Counted from the first letter of the stretch, positions 35,129 through 46,689 are shown. The stretch: DNA of 64,000 nucleotides from Glycine soja (GCF_004193775.1 NC_041003.1:26909735-26973734); one strand, 5' to 3'. Program-made: numbers and translations. Notes: generated from the letters alone by a model not told the origin.

Positions 35129-36105
35129 ATTGACTACTCCATTGAGGACTGTTTTTTTTTAGAGTTAGGCCATTTTAATCTGTCTGCATTCCTTATCGTG
35201 ACTTTCTCTATAGTTTATTTCCCTTTATTTCTCTTATGTTCTTGTATGCATATAACTCTTTGATGCTTTTAGTGTATTTGTTTATTTAATGTATGCATTG
35301 ATATAAATTTGTTCATTTGATGCACACACAAACACCTACACTTTTTGCACACACTTTGAGTTGTTAAGGGCCCTACACCCAGGTCCATGGGAACATAGGA
35401 AGTGGAGGTGAATTTGTGGTCATGCTAAGTCTCCGACTTGCTTGATGACAATGAAACCTCATCTAGAGTTTTTCTCTTTGATGATATGTTGTCGTTGGTA
35501 GTCCCTACCGCCACAATGTTTGATATCAAAGGGGATGATATCTCTAGAAACCTTTGAAAGCTAAATGCAACCACCTTGGGAATTATCACCAAATAGCGAG
35601 CTTTTAGTCCCCCCCATTAGGTTCCTAAAATAGGGGCAAGGAACAAACACACTACGTGTTGTTTCCTTGATATTCCCATGCATTGTGTTTGCAATGTCAT
35701 GTTTGTGTGCGTCTCTGCTGTGTTATTATTTTGATGGCATTACCATGCTTGTACATCTAGTATGATTTCTGTTTTGTGCTATCAATCGCATGCTCTCACA
35801 CATGTATATATGTATTGCATCGTGACTCATGCGTTGCATTTGTCTCGTCATTTTGTCACGGGAAGTTAGAAGGTCTGCATCGCCTTTTTAAATGCATACA
35901 TGGGGCACTGTGGTGATGAATGCAAATGAATCATGATGCCTGAATGTTTGTGAGTAAGAAGAGATGATCTTCCGGGCTCTTGTGTCTGTAAAATGCATTT
36001 GTGTAATGCATAGTATAAGAATTCCTTCATGCATTCATCATATTTCCTCCATGATAGGGTGTCGAAGTATTGATTCAAACAGAATTTTTCATTTCTAGCA
36101 AAAAC
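35129..36105 (+). other. Ogre A primer-binding region and leader
   Basis: The first bases, attgactactccattgagg, look like a decayed TTGGCGACTCCACTGGGG, the site I associate with this family; this is inference. The rest is non-coding leader with no supported gene. Confidence 0.5.
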
Positions 36106-37791
36106 ATGGAATCGAATCAGGCACCCTTGCTTAATAAAAGGTTCTATCAAGTCAAAATTAAAAGCCTAGAGGTTGCCATTTTATAAGAATTGGGGCAATT
36201 GATGGATCAGCTCCAAGGTCAAGCCTTCCGCAAGGCCTATGTGAAGATTTGGGATCTGGCTATGATAGAAGTCTTTGTCGAAGCCATTGCATCCCTCACT
36301 CAGTATTATGATCAGCTGCTAAGGTGCTTCATGTTTGGGGACTTTTAGCCAGTGCTGACCGTGGAAGAGTTTGAAGAGATCTTGGGATGTCCGCTAAGGG
36401 GAAGAAAACCATATATTTTTTCTAGAGTTGTCCTCTTTCCAAATATGGATGGACTGCTGGACTTAGCGGCGATCGATGCCTTCCTTGCTTATCACCATAG
36501 CAAGGAGAGTATGGTCGTTGCTATTTTGGCCAATGCCTATGACACTTTCGACTGAAGATGTGAAAAGAGTGGCGCAAGGATTGTTTGTTGCACACCAGCT
36601 CTTTATGTGTGGCTAGTCTCGCACCTCTTTTGTCATGAAAGTAGACCCGTCTGTCCCCTACAAGGTCACTGCTTGTGCGTCGAGAAAGGGAAGGCAAACT
36701 GGGAGCAACTCTTGGCTAGTATGGTAGGGGGATCCATTAATTGGTTCCCCTGATGGAAGGAAGGAAGAGCCGGGGTTTTGTCCTCATGTGAAGGATTCTC
36801 AAACGTCCCTTTGATGGGAACAAGGGGTTGTATCAATTATAATCCCATCCTTGCCATAAGACAACTTGGCTACCCCATGAGAGGAGCGTCGTCGGAGGAA
36901 AGCATCACACCTTTCATCGCAAGGGGTTTCAGTGACCCCAATGCGAGGATATTTCAAGGAGTTCGCAAGGCGTGGTGTGCAGTGCAAAGGAAAGATAAAG
37001 AGATCAAGGGAAGTAGCAATGGGATCATCGACGGCTATCATAAGTGGCTGAATGCTCGGACGCAAGGGTTGGATTGGCTCCTAAAGCTAAAGGTTTTAAG
37101 AGAGGAAGAGGCCGAAACCCCTGAGGAGAGTGAGGAGGTGCAAGCCCTAAAGGCAGAACTTGAAAGGGCACAAGCAGTCAAAGAAAAGTTCAAGACAATG
37201 ACCATCAAGGTTCGGAAAGAGTGCGACGAACTGAGAGACATTAATGTGGCCACCGCCGAAGCATTGGAACGGGAAACAAAGAGGGCCCAAAAGGAAGAAT
37301 GCGGTCGAAACAAGTTCCGAGGGGCTTTGTTGGGTAGCTACAGTGAGCTTAAGCTTCGAAGAGCCGAGAGAGACCAGTCGAGAGTTGAGGGCATGATATT
37401 GGAAGATAAGTTAAAGGCTTGTCAAAGGTCAAAGAGAAGTTTGTCCGACCAATTGAGCAAAATGGAAGAAAACATGTGGGTCATCGTTGACCAATACAAG
37501 GAGAAGCTAAGCCTAGCGGGAACCCATGAACCAAAGCTAGAAGACGAGTATGCAAAGGTATCGGTCCTGCAAGCAGAAAGGGAAGCAAAGGAAAGGGCGA
37601 TCGATTCATTACACAGAGAAGCAATGATGTGGATGGACAAGTTCGCCTTTACTTTAAATGGGAGTCAAGATCTTCCAAGACTGCTAGCTAAAGCCAAGGC
37701 GATGGCGGATGTGTACTCGGCCCCCGAGGAAGTTCACGGGCTCCTCGATTATTGTCAGCACATGATCGATCTGATGGCTGTTAGTCGATGA
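36106..37791 (+). pseudogene. Tat/Ogre ORF1 (DUF7745-like domain plus coiled coil)
   Basis: It starts MESNQAPLLNKRF at 36106. In-frame stops TAA (36184-36186) and TAG (36346-36348) fall where CAA and CAG would fit. The N-terminal part has LTQYYDQLLRCFMFGDF and LTVEEFEEILGCPLRGRKPY, then a jump to VLFPNMDGLLDLAAIDAFL showing an internal deletion of roughly 100 codons. After a broken stretch the frame from 36778 is open to 37791: FSNVPLMGTRGCINYNP, LRQLGYPM-like and TPFIARGF, followed by about 220 residues of Lys/Glu/Arg-rich heptads that look like a long coiled coil. Function in these elements is unknown to me; it precedes gag in Ogre. Certainly inactive here. Confidence 0.8.
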
Positions 37792-38959
37792 ATACAACTA
37801 ACTTTTGTGTATAAAACCTGTGTAACTTGTATCAAACTCCTCCAATTTATGGTTATTTTGTAGTGTTGTAATTACTTTTGGGTAAAGATAGGTAATAAAT
37901 ACTCAGTACTTCCATTTTGTGTGTTTAATAATCGTTTTCTCTCAATTTCAGGTTAATTAGGCGAGTTTGTATAGTGCTGATTTTCAGCCTCTCGCTAAGC
38001 CAACCTATCGGCTTAGCGAGCCATTCGCTGAGCGCAACACTCCTTGGTTGAGCGCGAGGAAGAATCTGGAAGAAGGATGAGCTGTGCATGTCCATTGAGC
38101 GAAGGGCCATCCTGCTAAGCGCACCGCTTTAGTCCATTTGCTGAGCGAGCAAAGCCCGCGCTAAGCCGAAATTCACTAATGCATGCTAAGTGGTTCAAAA
38201 TTGCACTAAGTGTACGAGCACGAACAAAGCCACCTATTTAAGCCTAAAATTTTATTTTGGAGAGGAGTTTGGCCTTTTCTTGAAGCTTCTGCATGTCTAG
38301 AGAGTTCTAGAGAGAGAAAGGTCCAAGTTCAAGAAAGTTTGAGAGATTTTGTTGTGTGAAGATTTGCAGAGACCAGAGCTTGAGATGAGTTTGTGAGTGA
38401 TTGTAAGGTCTTAGAGGTGGAGGAGACATCCCCACTACTTCTATTTCTGCAATCTTTCATCTTTCTCTTCTCTTTTTTTGTAAAGGAAGCTTCCCAGTTA
38501 TGGAAAGCTAAATCCTCTGTTGGATCTTCCTTGTAGGTACTTGATGTAAATATCTTTTTATCTATCTAATGATGTTTTGTGTGTTCTCTGTGCTATCAGT
38601 ATTTCACTCTAGTATGCTTTTACCTTGATCACATAGATGCATGCTTTGTTAGGGTCATTCAGCAGTGGAAACTGGTCTGATTCTTAGAACTTGATAGGAC
38701 AAGGCTAGTTTGTCGTACTATCATGAGGGATCGGGGTACGATAACCTAGTTGTTGTATGTTTGTCTTAATGCGGTCCTGGTCGAGTTTAGTCCAACAAGA
38801 GGAATCTGCGGATGATGCTTGATCAGGATTAGGCTAGACTATCATAAGGAATCGAAGTTTAGCATTTCAGGAGACACCATAGAACGCATAAGCATTGTTA
38901 AGTAGAGAATATCCTTTTAACATCAGGCACCTATTAGGAAGACCAATGTGTCGTTTATT
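37792..38959 (+). repeat. Plus-strand gypsy LTR/leader fragment
   Basis: It has repeated GCTAAGC/GCTGAGCGC words (37990-38170), a TATA-like CCTATTTAAGCC (about 38232), then leader-like DNA with GGATCTTCCTTGTAGGTACTTG. This type of LTR is familiar from legume Athila/Diaspora-like elements. The left border is not resolved. The right end stops at the inverted junction at 38931-38994. Confidence 0.5.
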
Positions 38960-38994
38960 AAAGACAAATAAACGACACGTTGGTCTTCCCTAAT
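38931..38994. repeat. Inverted repeat at the meeting point of two LTRs
   Basis: Arms 38931-38959 and 38967-38994 (core gaagaccaa(t/c)gtgtcgtttatt against its reverse complement) are nearly perfect, with a 7-base loop. The left arm belongs to the plus-strand LTR fragment and the right arm to the minus-strand Athila LTR. Confidence 0.9.
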
Positions 38995-39795
38995 CAGTTC
39001 AACTACTTAATCCAACCCGAAATTAATTGACTAAGCGAAAATTAACATAAGGTTGTCATTATGTGATTAAGCAACACATAAACCAATTGATCCCTCTCAC
39101 ATGTCCATTAAGCATGAACGTAAATTAAATACAGAGACAATTAATCAAGCATTAAGCATGCATGGATTAATAGCAACAAATACAAAGCAATTGGTGAAAG
39201 GGAAAAACTGATTAGAATTCAATAGTAATAACAAAACCTCAAAGAGAGCTGTGCTTGATCCTCAAGAGAAAACAACACTGGAGACTTAGCCTTCCATTAA
39301 TCAGCTGAAACGAAAACGAATTCAAAGACAAAAGTAGAAAACGAAATTGCAATTTGAAGCAGAAACGAAATTTGATTGCTACATGAACAATGCGAACAAT
39401 AACACGAAATTGAAAATACAAAACCCTAAAATATGTCAACAGTCCCCCACTCTACTAAAACCCTGGTGCTGTTATATAGGTCCTCAGCCCCAAAGCTTAC
39501 AAATTTGTTTTAAGTCCAAGTCCAAAAACGAAATAAAATAAAACTGGACCAAATAAAATAAAATTGGATGAAATAAAATAAAATTGTCTGCTCTCTTCAA
39601 GTCCAAGCCGGTTCAACCCAATTTCGGATCCAAGCCCAATTGCTTATAATTCTCCTGAAATTAAATTAAAAACTCAAAATTAATCAAGTAGGCCCAAATG
39701 ATAAAACTGCATAATTAATTTGACAATTAAGGCTAATCAGTAATTAAAATGGTGTCAAAAAGGGTTAAGAAATAGGAGTAAATAATGACACATCA
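38967..39795 (-). repeat. 3' LTR of the Athila-like element (end truncated or at the junction)
   Basis: Minus strand start TGATGTGTCATTATTTACTCC-like (first bases TGATGTGTC) follows the purine run GTATGGGGGAATT. A TATA signal CCTATATAACAGC is at about 39470-39481. It ends at the inverted repeat, so the true 3' end is unclear. Confidence 0.75.
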
Positions 39796-39808
39796 AATTC
39801 CCCCATAC
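39796..39808 (-). other. Polypurine tract of the Athila-like element
   Basis: Minus strand GTATGGGGGAATT abuts the LTR start. Confidence 0.75.
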
Positions 39809-41018
39809 TTAGCCTTTTGCACTCCTGGGCAAAATCAAAAAGCAGAGCAAGGAACAAATCCAGAGACATTAGAGAGAGACAAACAAACACAAAAACATTT
39901 ATATATTTCTCAATGAATCCCAAGGAATGGGCAACATCCAACACATAAAGAGTTAAAGAATCAAGACAGTCATGAAAATCATCCAAGCATCTCAAACATG
40001 GCAAGGTAGTCAATCAGATCAAGAATTGAATGAAAAGTGATAAAGCCTCACATGATATGCACTCTATCTCTCAAGTGTCTAGGCTACTGTTTATTCTCAG
40101 AGCACCCATGAAAAACAAACACCACATAGACTTGGCAAGACTCTAAAATTGACAACCAAACATCACAAACACATGCATATGAGGATCAAAAGGTCTTTCA
40201 AGGTTGTAATGGGGCCACGGACAAGGTAGAGGAAAGTATGGGATAAGTAGCTAAAACCCAAAGGAATAGAGGAGCAATGGGGAATAAGTGGAAATTAAGC
40301 AAAAGTAGTAAACCCAAAACCTCCAATATCAACAAAATCAACCAAGTCTTCAAACCAGTACAAGTCCTCAAAACAAAACCTCATTTACTCAACTTCACTC
40401 TTTTTCTCTTCTGTTCTATTTTTTTTGAATTTTTTTTTGTTTTTGTTTTTTTAGAACAAAAAATGAAAATTTACAAGCATTTTGAATATTTGAAAAATAA
40501 AGCCACAATTAGGCAATATTTGAAAAAATGCCTAAATCATCTCCCAACATGCATGTGAATCAAGAAGTATCAACAAGAGTCAAGCCAAGGCAGTTGTGCA
40601 AGCAATCAATGGGGCAAAACACACCGAATAAAATAGATGATGATGACTCAAAATCTCACCAAGGGTAAATCTATCACTTTCAATTCGACCTTTCAAAACT
40701 AACTTGACATGTAGAGAAAAACAAGGATTTCAATTCACAAAATGCCAAGAAACTCCTGTTTCAAAAACAATTACCCATTATATGTACATAACCTAGAATT
40801 CAAAGAGAAACATGCAATGTTGTACACAAAAACATAAAACCAAAATAACAAAATTAACCTAGAAAACCCCAAACAAATAAAAATCTCCCCCCACACTTAA
40901 ACAACACATTGTCCTCAATATAGCATAATCATAAGATCAAGAGCAATCAGAACAATCAATAAATTTGGACAAGTGCAATAAAAGTAAAGAAGGAGATAGA
41001 AAAAGAAAACTCCCTAAG
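39809..41018 (-). other. 3' non-coding region of the Athila-like element
   Basis: About 1.2 kb between integrase stop and polypurine tract, with a T/A-rich stretch at 40400-40460. No env-like ORF is recognisable. Confidence 0.65.
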
Positions 41019-42032
41019 TCATAGCGAAAGAGAAGTAAGGTGAAGTAAGGAGATCTCCTCCACCACTATAACCACTAAGGAGGGATTTCTGAGGAAATGT
41101 TTCAGCCGGTGTCCATTGACCTTGAAGCTCTTATCTGTGGATTCACTTTTGATCTCAACTGTACCATAAGGAAAAACATTATTCACCACAAAAGGACCAA
41201 TCCACTTTGACCTCAACTTACCACTCATGAGTCTGAGCCTAGAGTTATACAATAAAACTTTCTGTCCAATCATGAAGTCCTTCTTAGCTATCAAGTTGTC
41301 ATGGAACTTCTTGGTCTTCTCCTTGTAGAATTTGGAATTCTCATAGGCTTCTAAATGGATCTCATCTAGCTCACTTAGTTGCAACTTCCTTTCCTCTCCA
41401 GCCTGATCAATAGAGAAGTTGCAGGTCTTTACAGCCCAGTAGGCTTTGTGCTCTATCTCTACAAGAAGATGACATGCCTTACCTAAGACAACCCGATAAG
41501 GAGACATTCCTATGGGTGCTTTGCAAGTAGTCCTATGCGCCCAAAGAGCATCATCCAGCCCGGTGCTCCAATCCTTTCTGTTCGGTTGCACAATCTTCTC
41601 CAAGATCCTTTTTATCTCCCTGTTTGAAATCTTAGTCTGCCCATTAGTTTGGGGGTGGTAAGGTGTGGAAATTCTGTGCATGACCCCATACTTTTTGAGC
41701 AAGGCATACATGGATCTATTACAAAAATGGGTGCCTTGATCACTAACGATGGCTTTAGGGACTCCAAACCTTCAAAACAGATTAGATCTAACAAAATCCA
41801 CAATAACCTTAGCATCGTTAGTTCTGGTGGCTTTGGCTTCCACCTATTTTGAAACATAATAAACAACAAGGAGAATATAAACAAAACCAAAAGAGACAGG
41901 GAAAGGCCCCATAAAGTCTATACCCCAAACATCAAACACTTCACAGAACAACATGGATTGTTTAGGCATTTGCTGTCTCTATGAAAGTGAGACGCCTGCT
42001 CTCTGACAAGGCTCAGTAGTGCTACAGATTCT
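41019..42032 (-). pseudogene. Athila-like integrase
   Basis: Frames 41890-41612 and 41711-41019 plus short broken pieces upstream give the core: Asp in VWGIDFMGPF, Asp in [10 protein letters not shown], then [17 protein letters not shown]. At the catalytic Glu position (family NGQAEVSNRE) this copy has Lys. The C-terminal part has [20 protein letters not shown] and [12 protein letters not shown]. Several stops (for example where SK*VEAK reads) split the core. It cannot be active. Confidence 0.85.
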
Positions 42033-43411
42033 TTACGCATCCTTGAAGATGGTGGGCCAATAGAAACCGCAGTCAAGCACCTTGCGAGCTGTCCTCTGTA
42101 TGCCAAGATGGCTACCTGGTGCGGAAGAATGACAGAATTGCAGGACCGAGTCGATCTCATGGTCTGGAATGCATCTCCTAATAACCTGGTCACTGCACAA
42201 CTTCCACAAATAGGGGTCATCCCAAATATAATGCTTAGGATCGCTTTTAATTTTATCAGTTTGAGCTTTAGGTGCTAAGGGAGGAAAAACAGAAGCAACC
42301 ATATAATTCACAATATTAGCAAACCAAGGAGTGGGGAAGGAATAAGAAATCTTATACAGAATGTACAAATGGTCATCCGAAAAATCATCCCGAATGGGTG
42401 AGTCCTCAGACGCACGCTCAATCCTACTCAAGTGGTCAGCCACGAGGTTCTGTGCACTGCTCCGATCACGGATCTCCAAATCAAAGTCTTGGAGAAGGAG
42501 CATCCACTTGATCAATCTAGGCTTTGATTCAGCCTTCTTCAACAGATACTTCAGAGCTGCATGGTCAGTGTAAACAATAACACGAGTACCAAGCAAATAT
42601 GAACGAAATTTCTCAAGAGAAAAAATTATCGCTAATAGCTCCTTCTTTGTGGTAGTGTAATTTTCTTGAGCAGCATCCAAAGTTCTGGAGGCGTAGTAGA
42701 TCACCCGAGGCAGCTTGTCAATCTTTTGAGCAAGGACAACCCCCAATGCATAATTGGATGCATCGCACATCAGCTCAAATGGGGCTGTCCAATCAGGTGC
42801 CTGAATGATAGGGATGGTAGTCACCGAATGCTTGAGGCAATCAAAAGCCTCTTTGCATCGGTCATCAAAATCAAACTCCACCTCCTTTTGCAGCAGATTG
42901 GATAGTGGAAGGGCCACTTTGCTAAAATCCTTGATAAAGCGCCTATAAAACGCTGCATGGCCAAGAAAAGAACGAACCTCTCACACGCAAGAGAGGTAAG
43001 GAAATTGTGAAATAACAGCTATTTTTGCAGGGTCTACCTCTATGCCCCTAATGGAAATGATATACCCTAAAACTATACCGTGTTCTACCATGAAGTGACA
43101 TTTTTTAAAATTCAGCACAAGGTTAGTTTCAATGCATCTATTAAGAACTCTATCCAGACTATCCAAACATGCATCAAAAGAGGATCCATAAATAGTAAAA
43201 TCATCCATAAACACCTCTATGCAACTCTCTAAAAAGTCACTGAAAATGCTAAGCATACACCGCTGGAAGGTACCAGGGGCGTTGCATAGGCCAAAGGGCA
43301 TCCTCCTATAGGCAAAAGTGCCAAAGGGACAGGTGAATATGGTCTTTTCTTGATCCTCAAGAGCAATATGAATTTGTAAATAACCAGAAAACCCATCAAG
43401 AAAATAGTAAT
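42033..43411 (-). pseudogene. Athila-like RT (C-terminal half), RNase H and zinc finger
   Basis: The RT piece (43421-42981) has YYFLDGFSGYLQI, MPFGLCNAPGTFQRC and the Athila-type catalytic FMDDFTIYG. After a frameshift near 42975, frame 42917-42033 has the RNase H motifs [30 protein letters not shown] and VADHLSRIE. It ends with the integrase zinc-finger start ([15 protein letters not shown]) and a stop. The N-terminal part of RT is cut off by SIRE 2. Confidence 0.9.
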
Positions 43412-44515
43412 TGTTAGACAAGTGGCCTCAGATATCTTAAGAAGGGGGGGGGGTTGAATTAAGATATCCCAAATTACTTTCCCCAATTAAAAATTTATTT
43501 CACTTTCTTTTCAAGTTATAGATTCCCTTAACAATGAACTTCTTAAATATTAATTCAAATAAAACAATTTGAATATGAATGTAAAGCAATAATAAACAAA
43601 GGAGATTAAGGGAAGAGAAAGTGCAAACTCAGATTTATACTGGTTCGACCACACCCTTGTGCCTACGTCCAGTCCCCAAGCAACTCGCTTGAGAGTTTCA
43701 CTATCTTGTAAATTCTTTTTACAAGTTCTAAACACACAAGGACAATCCTTCCTTTGTGTTTAGAATTCCTTTACAACAAGAGACCCACAGTCTCTTAATC
43801 CCTTAGAGAATGAGTAGAAGAAGAAGAATGAATCTCTCTAGAAAGAGATAGATTTTACAGATTGAGCACTCAAATAATTCCTTAATGAATTTCAATTGAA
43901 TTGGCCAAGGAATTCTTAAGAGGATAAAATGAATTTGCTCTCTGAGAGGATAAACACTTTTTGTTCTGAAAAACTCTGTCAAAATCGTGTCTCAAGTCAC
44001 ACATATATAGGCCTATGAAAGCCATTCAATAACCACATGAAAAGATGTGACTGATGAGAATGTTTTCTGAAAAACTCCTCTCGTAATCGATTACAATAAG
44101 TGTGTAATCGATTACACTCTTTAAAATTTGAATTAAAACGTTCAGAAACTGCTGGTAATCGATTACCATATACGTGTAATCGATTACACAGTGCAAATTT
44201 TGAATTCAAATTTTAATAGCTGTTGTAAATCAGTTTTGGCCACTGGTAATCGATTACATCCTCTAGTAATCGATTACCAGAGAGTAAATTTGTTGAAAAA
44301 CACTTTTTTTAGCTAAAAATACTTGGCCAAACCTTTTGCTAATCTAGTTGGAATTCCCTTCCATTTTAATATCCTTTCTAAGACTCTATAGACTGTCTTG
44401 ATCATCCATCTTGATTATCTCTAATTGCTTTGTCTTGAGTAATTCTTTGAGAAGCATATGATTCATGTAATCCTTTGGCATCATCAAAACATTCAGCTTG
44501 ATCCTTTGTTCTACA
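43412..44515 (-). repeat. 3' LTR of SIRE 2
   Basis: Minus strand TGTAGAACAAAGG to CCACTTGTCTAACA, 1104 bp. It contains TAATCGATTA palindromes at about 44089, 44105, 44155, 44178, 44246 and 44264. Confidence 0.92.
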
Positions 44516-44710
44516 ATCTCCCCCTTTTTGATGATGACAATACCTGAAATCAAGACAAGCTATATACAAGATGATAGCACGTTCACACATCCCTTACTCC
44601 CCCTATCTTTTGGCATGTATGCCTAACTTTTCTTAACGATAAATTTCTAAATTTCTAATTGATTTCTAACCCATGTTCTCTCCCAAGTTCTCTCCCCCTT
44701 TGGCAACATC
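44516..44710 (-). other. Multiple polypurine tracts of SIRE 2
   Basis: Minus-strand G-rich purine blocks occur at 44516-44532 (AAAAAGGGGGAGAT next to the LTR), about 44595 (AGATAGGGGGAGTAAGGG) and about 44692 (AAAGGGGGAGAGAA). Confidence 0.75.
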
Positions 44711-44955
44711 AAAAAGAACTAGAGCAAGGCAATCAATAGCCAAACATTAACACAATAAATATCCAAACAAAGCCAACCATTAAACCAAAATAAATCCATA
44801 CATTGTCATAATCAACAAAAGCAATGTCTAGAAATATAATTAGAGTGCAAGATTACGATAACTAGAGCAATAAAAAGCCAAATACACGGCGTTAAAACAT
44901 AGTACTAATAATACTTAACCACTAATAATACTTAGTCTTAATAATAACATATAAG

Positions 44956-46089
44956 CTAAGAGGATGATGGAGGCGGTGGTGGTGGATCAAAGCAAGTACG
45001 GATGAAGGAGACATCTTCTTCAACTTTGGTGATCCTTGATTCCATGGCATCAAACCGCATGTCGACTTGCAATTCCATATTATCAAACTTGTCACCAACA
45101 AAAGTCTGAAGACCATCGAACTTTTCCAAAAGCTTTCGAAGAAGAGAGGAATTATCTTCAACTGGTAGGTTGCCTTCATCATCAGCGGGTGGAGCACCCT
45201 TTTTGACCCAAGAGCCATCATGCTCTTTGCGGTAACCAAAAGAAGCAATCACAGCAGCACCAATTAAAAAGGATCTCTTGATTGGAACGTAAGGTTCAAA
45301 ATCAAGAGGAATTTGAAAATGGCGGAAAAAGAGAGTGACAAGCTGTGGATATGGTAGTGGAGCATTTAATCGCAATGCCTTATGCATGCGATATCTGACT
45401 AAGTGTGCCCAGTCAAGTTGACGCCCTGTATGAAAGGCCCACATGATAATTAGATCTTCCTCAGAAACCTGGGCAAGGTTGGAAGATCGTGGAAGCAAAA
45501 TACGCACAATTAAATAGTGAAGGATGCGGCTTTCAAAAGCCAATGACCCGACAAGAAGACGTCCGGTCATATCCGCATTGTTGGTGCAAACCAACTGGCG
45601 GGCATCATGGGCAGAGAAATCAAATTTCCAGTCGTCATTCAGTGTGCCTTCAAATGGTACACCGTCATTGGGTAATTTGGTTAAGTCATAGAAAAGGGAT
45701 TGGTCAATGACCATTTTTATCCCAAAAATTTCTGAAATCAGAGTGCTGTCCTGAATTTCAAGATTACAATAAAAAGCTTTAACCAATTCAGGATAAATAG
45801 GCAATTGTAATGACATAAAAGGTAGAAGACCTAAGTTCTGAAAGGCTTGAATGGAATCAAAGGTTTCAGCAGAAAAGAATTCCATATCAATAAACTTAGG
45901 GCCGATAATGGAACGAGATGAGAAAAGATTGGAGTACCATTTCTGCTGTTCGTCGGAAGAAAACACTGGGGAAGAGGACAATGAGGGTGGAATTGGTGCT
46001 GTGGATGCGCTAGTGGCTCCGGAACGATGAGCTCTTGAAGCCGAAGCAGAGGCGGAAGAACCCTTTCGTTTCTTTGACGATTCTGCCAT
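44956..46089 (-). CDS. Sirevirus env-like protein / plant transposon-associated domain
   Basis: An intact 377-residue ORF downstream of pol on the same strand, the position of the env-like gene of soybean SIRE1. Residues 1-60 are Ser/Ala/Lys-rich low complexity. Residues about 97-265 form an alpha-rich domain (YPELVKAFYCNLEIQ, ESRILHYLIVRILLP, EEDLIIMWAFHTGRQLDW, YPQLVTLFFRHFQIPL) that I match to the 'putative plant transposon protein' family (Transposase_32, from memory). The hydrophobic SFLIGAAVIASFGY (273-286) is the only membrane-like segment and is short. 310-360 looks coiled-coil, and the C-terminus is a Pro run. There is no signal peptide, which argues against a true envelope glycoprotein. 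The ATG at 46089 follows an 0.6-kb spacer, so the stop-codon readthrough known for SIRE1 pol-env is unlikely here. Confidence 0.8.
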   Translation of the reverse strand: MAESSKKRKGSSASASASRAHRSGATSASTAPIPPSLSSSPVFSSDEQQKWYSNLFSSRSIIGPKFIDMEFFSAETFDSIQAFQNLGLLPFMSLQLPIYPELVKAFYCNLEIQDSTLISEIFGIKMVIDQSLFYDLTKLPNDGVPFEGTLNDDWKFDFSAHDARQLVCTNNADMTGRLLVGSLAFESRILHYLIVRILLPRSSNLAQVSEEDLIIMWAFHTGRQLDWAHLVRYRMHKALRLNAPLPYPQLVTLFFRHFQIPLDFEPYVPIKRSFLIGAAVIASFGYRKEHDGSWVKKGAPPADDEGNLPVEDNSSLLRKLLEKFDGLQTFVGDKFDNMELQVDMRFDAMESRITKVEEDVSFIRTCFDPPPPPPSSS

Positions 46090-46286
46090 TTGAAGGAGTT
46101 TTTGCAGATTTTAATCGGTGAAATCAAAAGAGAAATGAAAAAGAAGAAGATCGCAATTTACGGGAGTTGATTTGATGGAGAAATGAGTGAGATACGAAGG
46201 TTTGGAGGTTTGGGAATGGAGGAACGTCGTAAGAGAAAAGGGGTTGTGCAGGGATTTCTGAAAATGTGATATTTATAGAGCAGGAC

Positions 46287-46420
46287 GCGTGGTAATCGAT
46301 TACAAGTAATGGTAATCGATTATAGGAGGAGGCAACCTACTGGTAATCGATTACATGAATACTGTAATCGATTACAGCCTGTAATCGATTACAGTATTCA
46401 TGTAATCGATTACCAGAACA
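46287..46420. repeat. Palindrome array upstream of the env-like ORF
   Basis: Seven TAATCGATTA-centred units occur in 134 bp. 46340-46377 and 46379-46416 form a perfect 38-bp inverted repeat with a single-base spacer, made from four of the units. Confidence 0.95.
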
Positions 46421-46689
46421 AAGAATAGCCTTTTTCTAAAAGAAAAGCTTATTTCTAAGTCTCAAAACTTATACTATCTTAATAATTAATTATACTAACA
46501 AAAAATAAATTAAACAACACAAGCGTTATACTCAATCAAAACACAATCAACCATTCATAAAAACAAGAATTCAAACAAGATCAAACAAACAAAATAATCT
46601 ATACACAATAAATAAGAGTGAATCAATCAATCAATCAATCATCCAATCAATTCCTATTTTTCTAAATCTCTTACGTCTAAGAGACCTAA

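Larger units (their letters stand above)
33757..37791 (+). mobile_element. Tat/Ogre gypsy element A, 3'-truncated
   Basis: 5' LTR (33757-35128), leader and the ORF1 typical of Tat/Ogre elements are present. Gag, protease and pol are absent; after the ORF1 stop the sequence passes into another element's LTR-like DNA. The LTR is a relative of the Ogre B LTR at 52532-54201. Confidence 0.8.
38967..43411 (-). mobile_element. Athila-like gypsy element, 5' part displaced by SIRE 2
   Basis: The minus strand carries the RT C-terminal half, RNase H, integrase, a 3' non-coding region, polypurine tract and 3' LTR. The upstream part (RT N-terminus, gag, 5' LTR) should lie beyond SIRE 2 and Ogre B, to the right of the window. 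SIRE 2 enters at the RT codon before YYFLDGFSGY, leaving gtaat (43407-43411) as the expected target duplication. Confidence 0.88.

Noticed and set aside
44956..46089. True viral-type envelope glycoprotein
   Set aside because: No signal peptide, no convincing membrane anchor, no Cys-rich ectodomain; the helical core matches a plant transposon-associated domain better.
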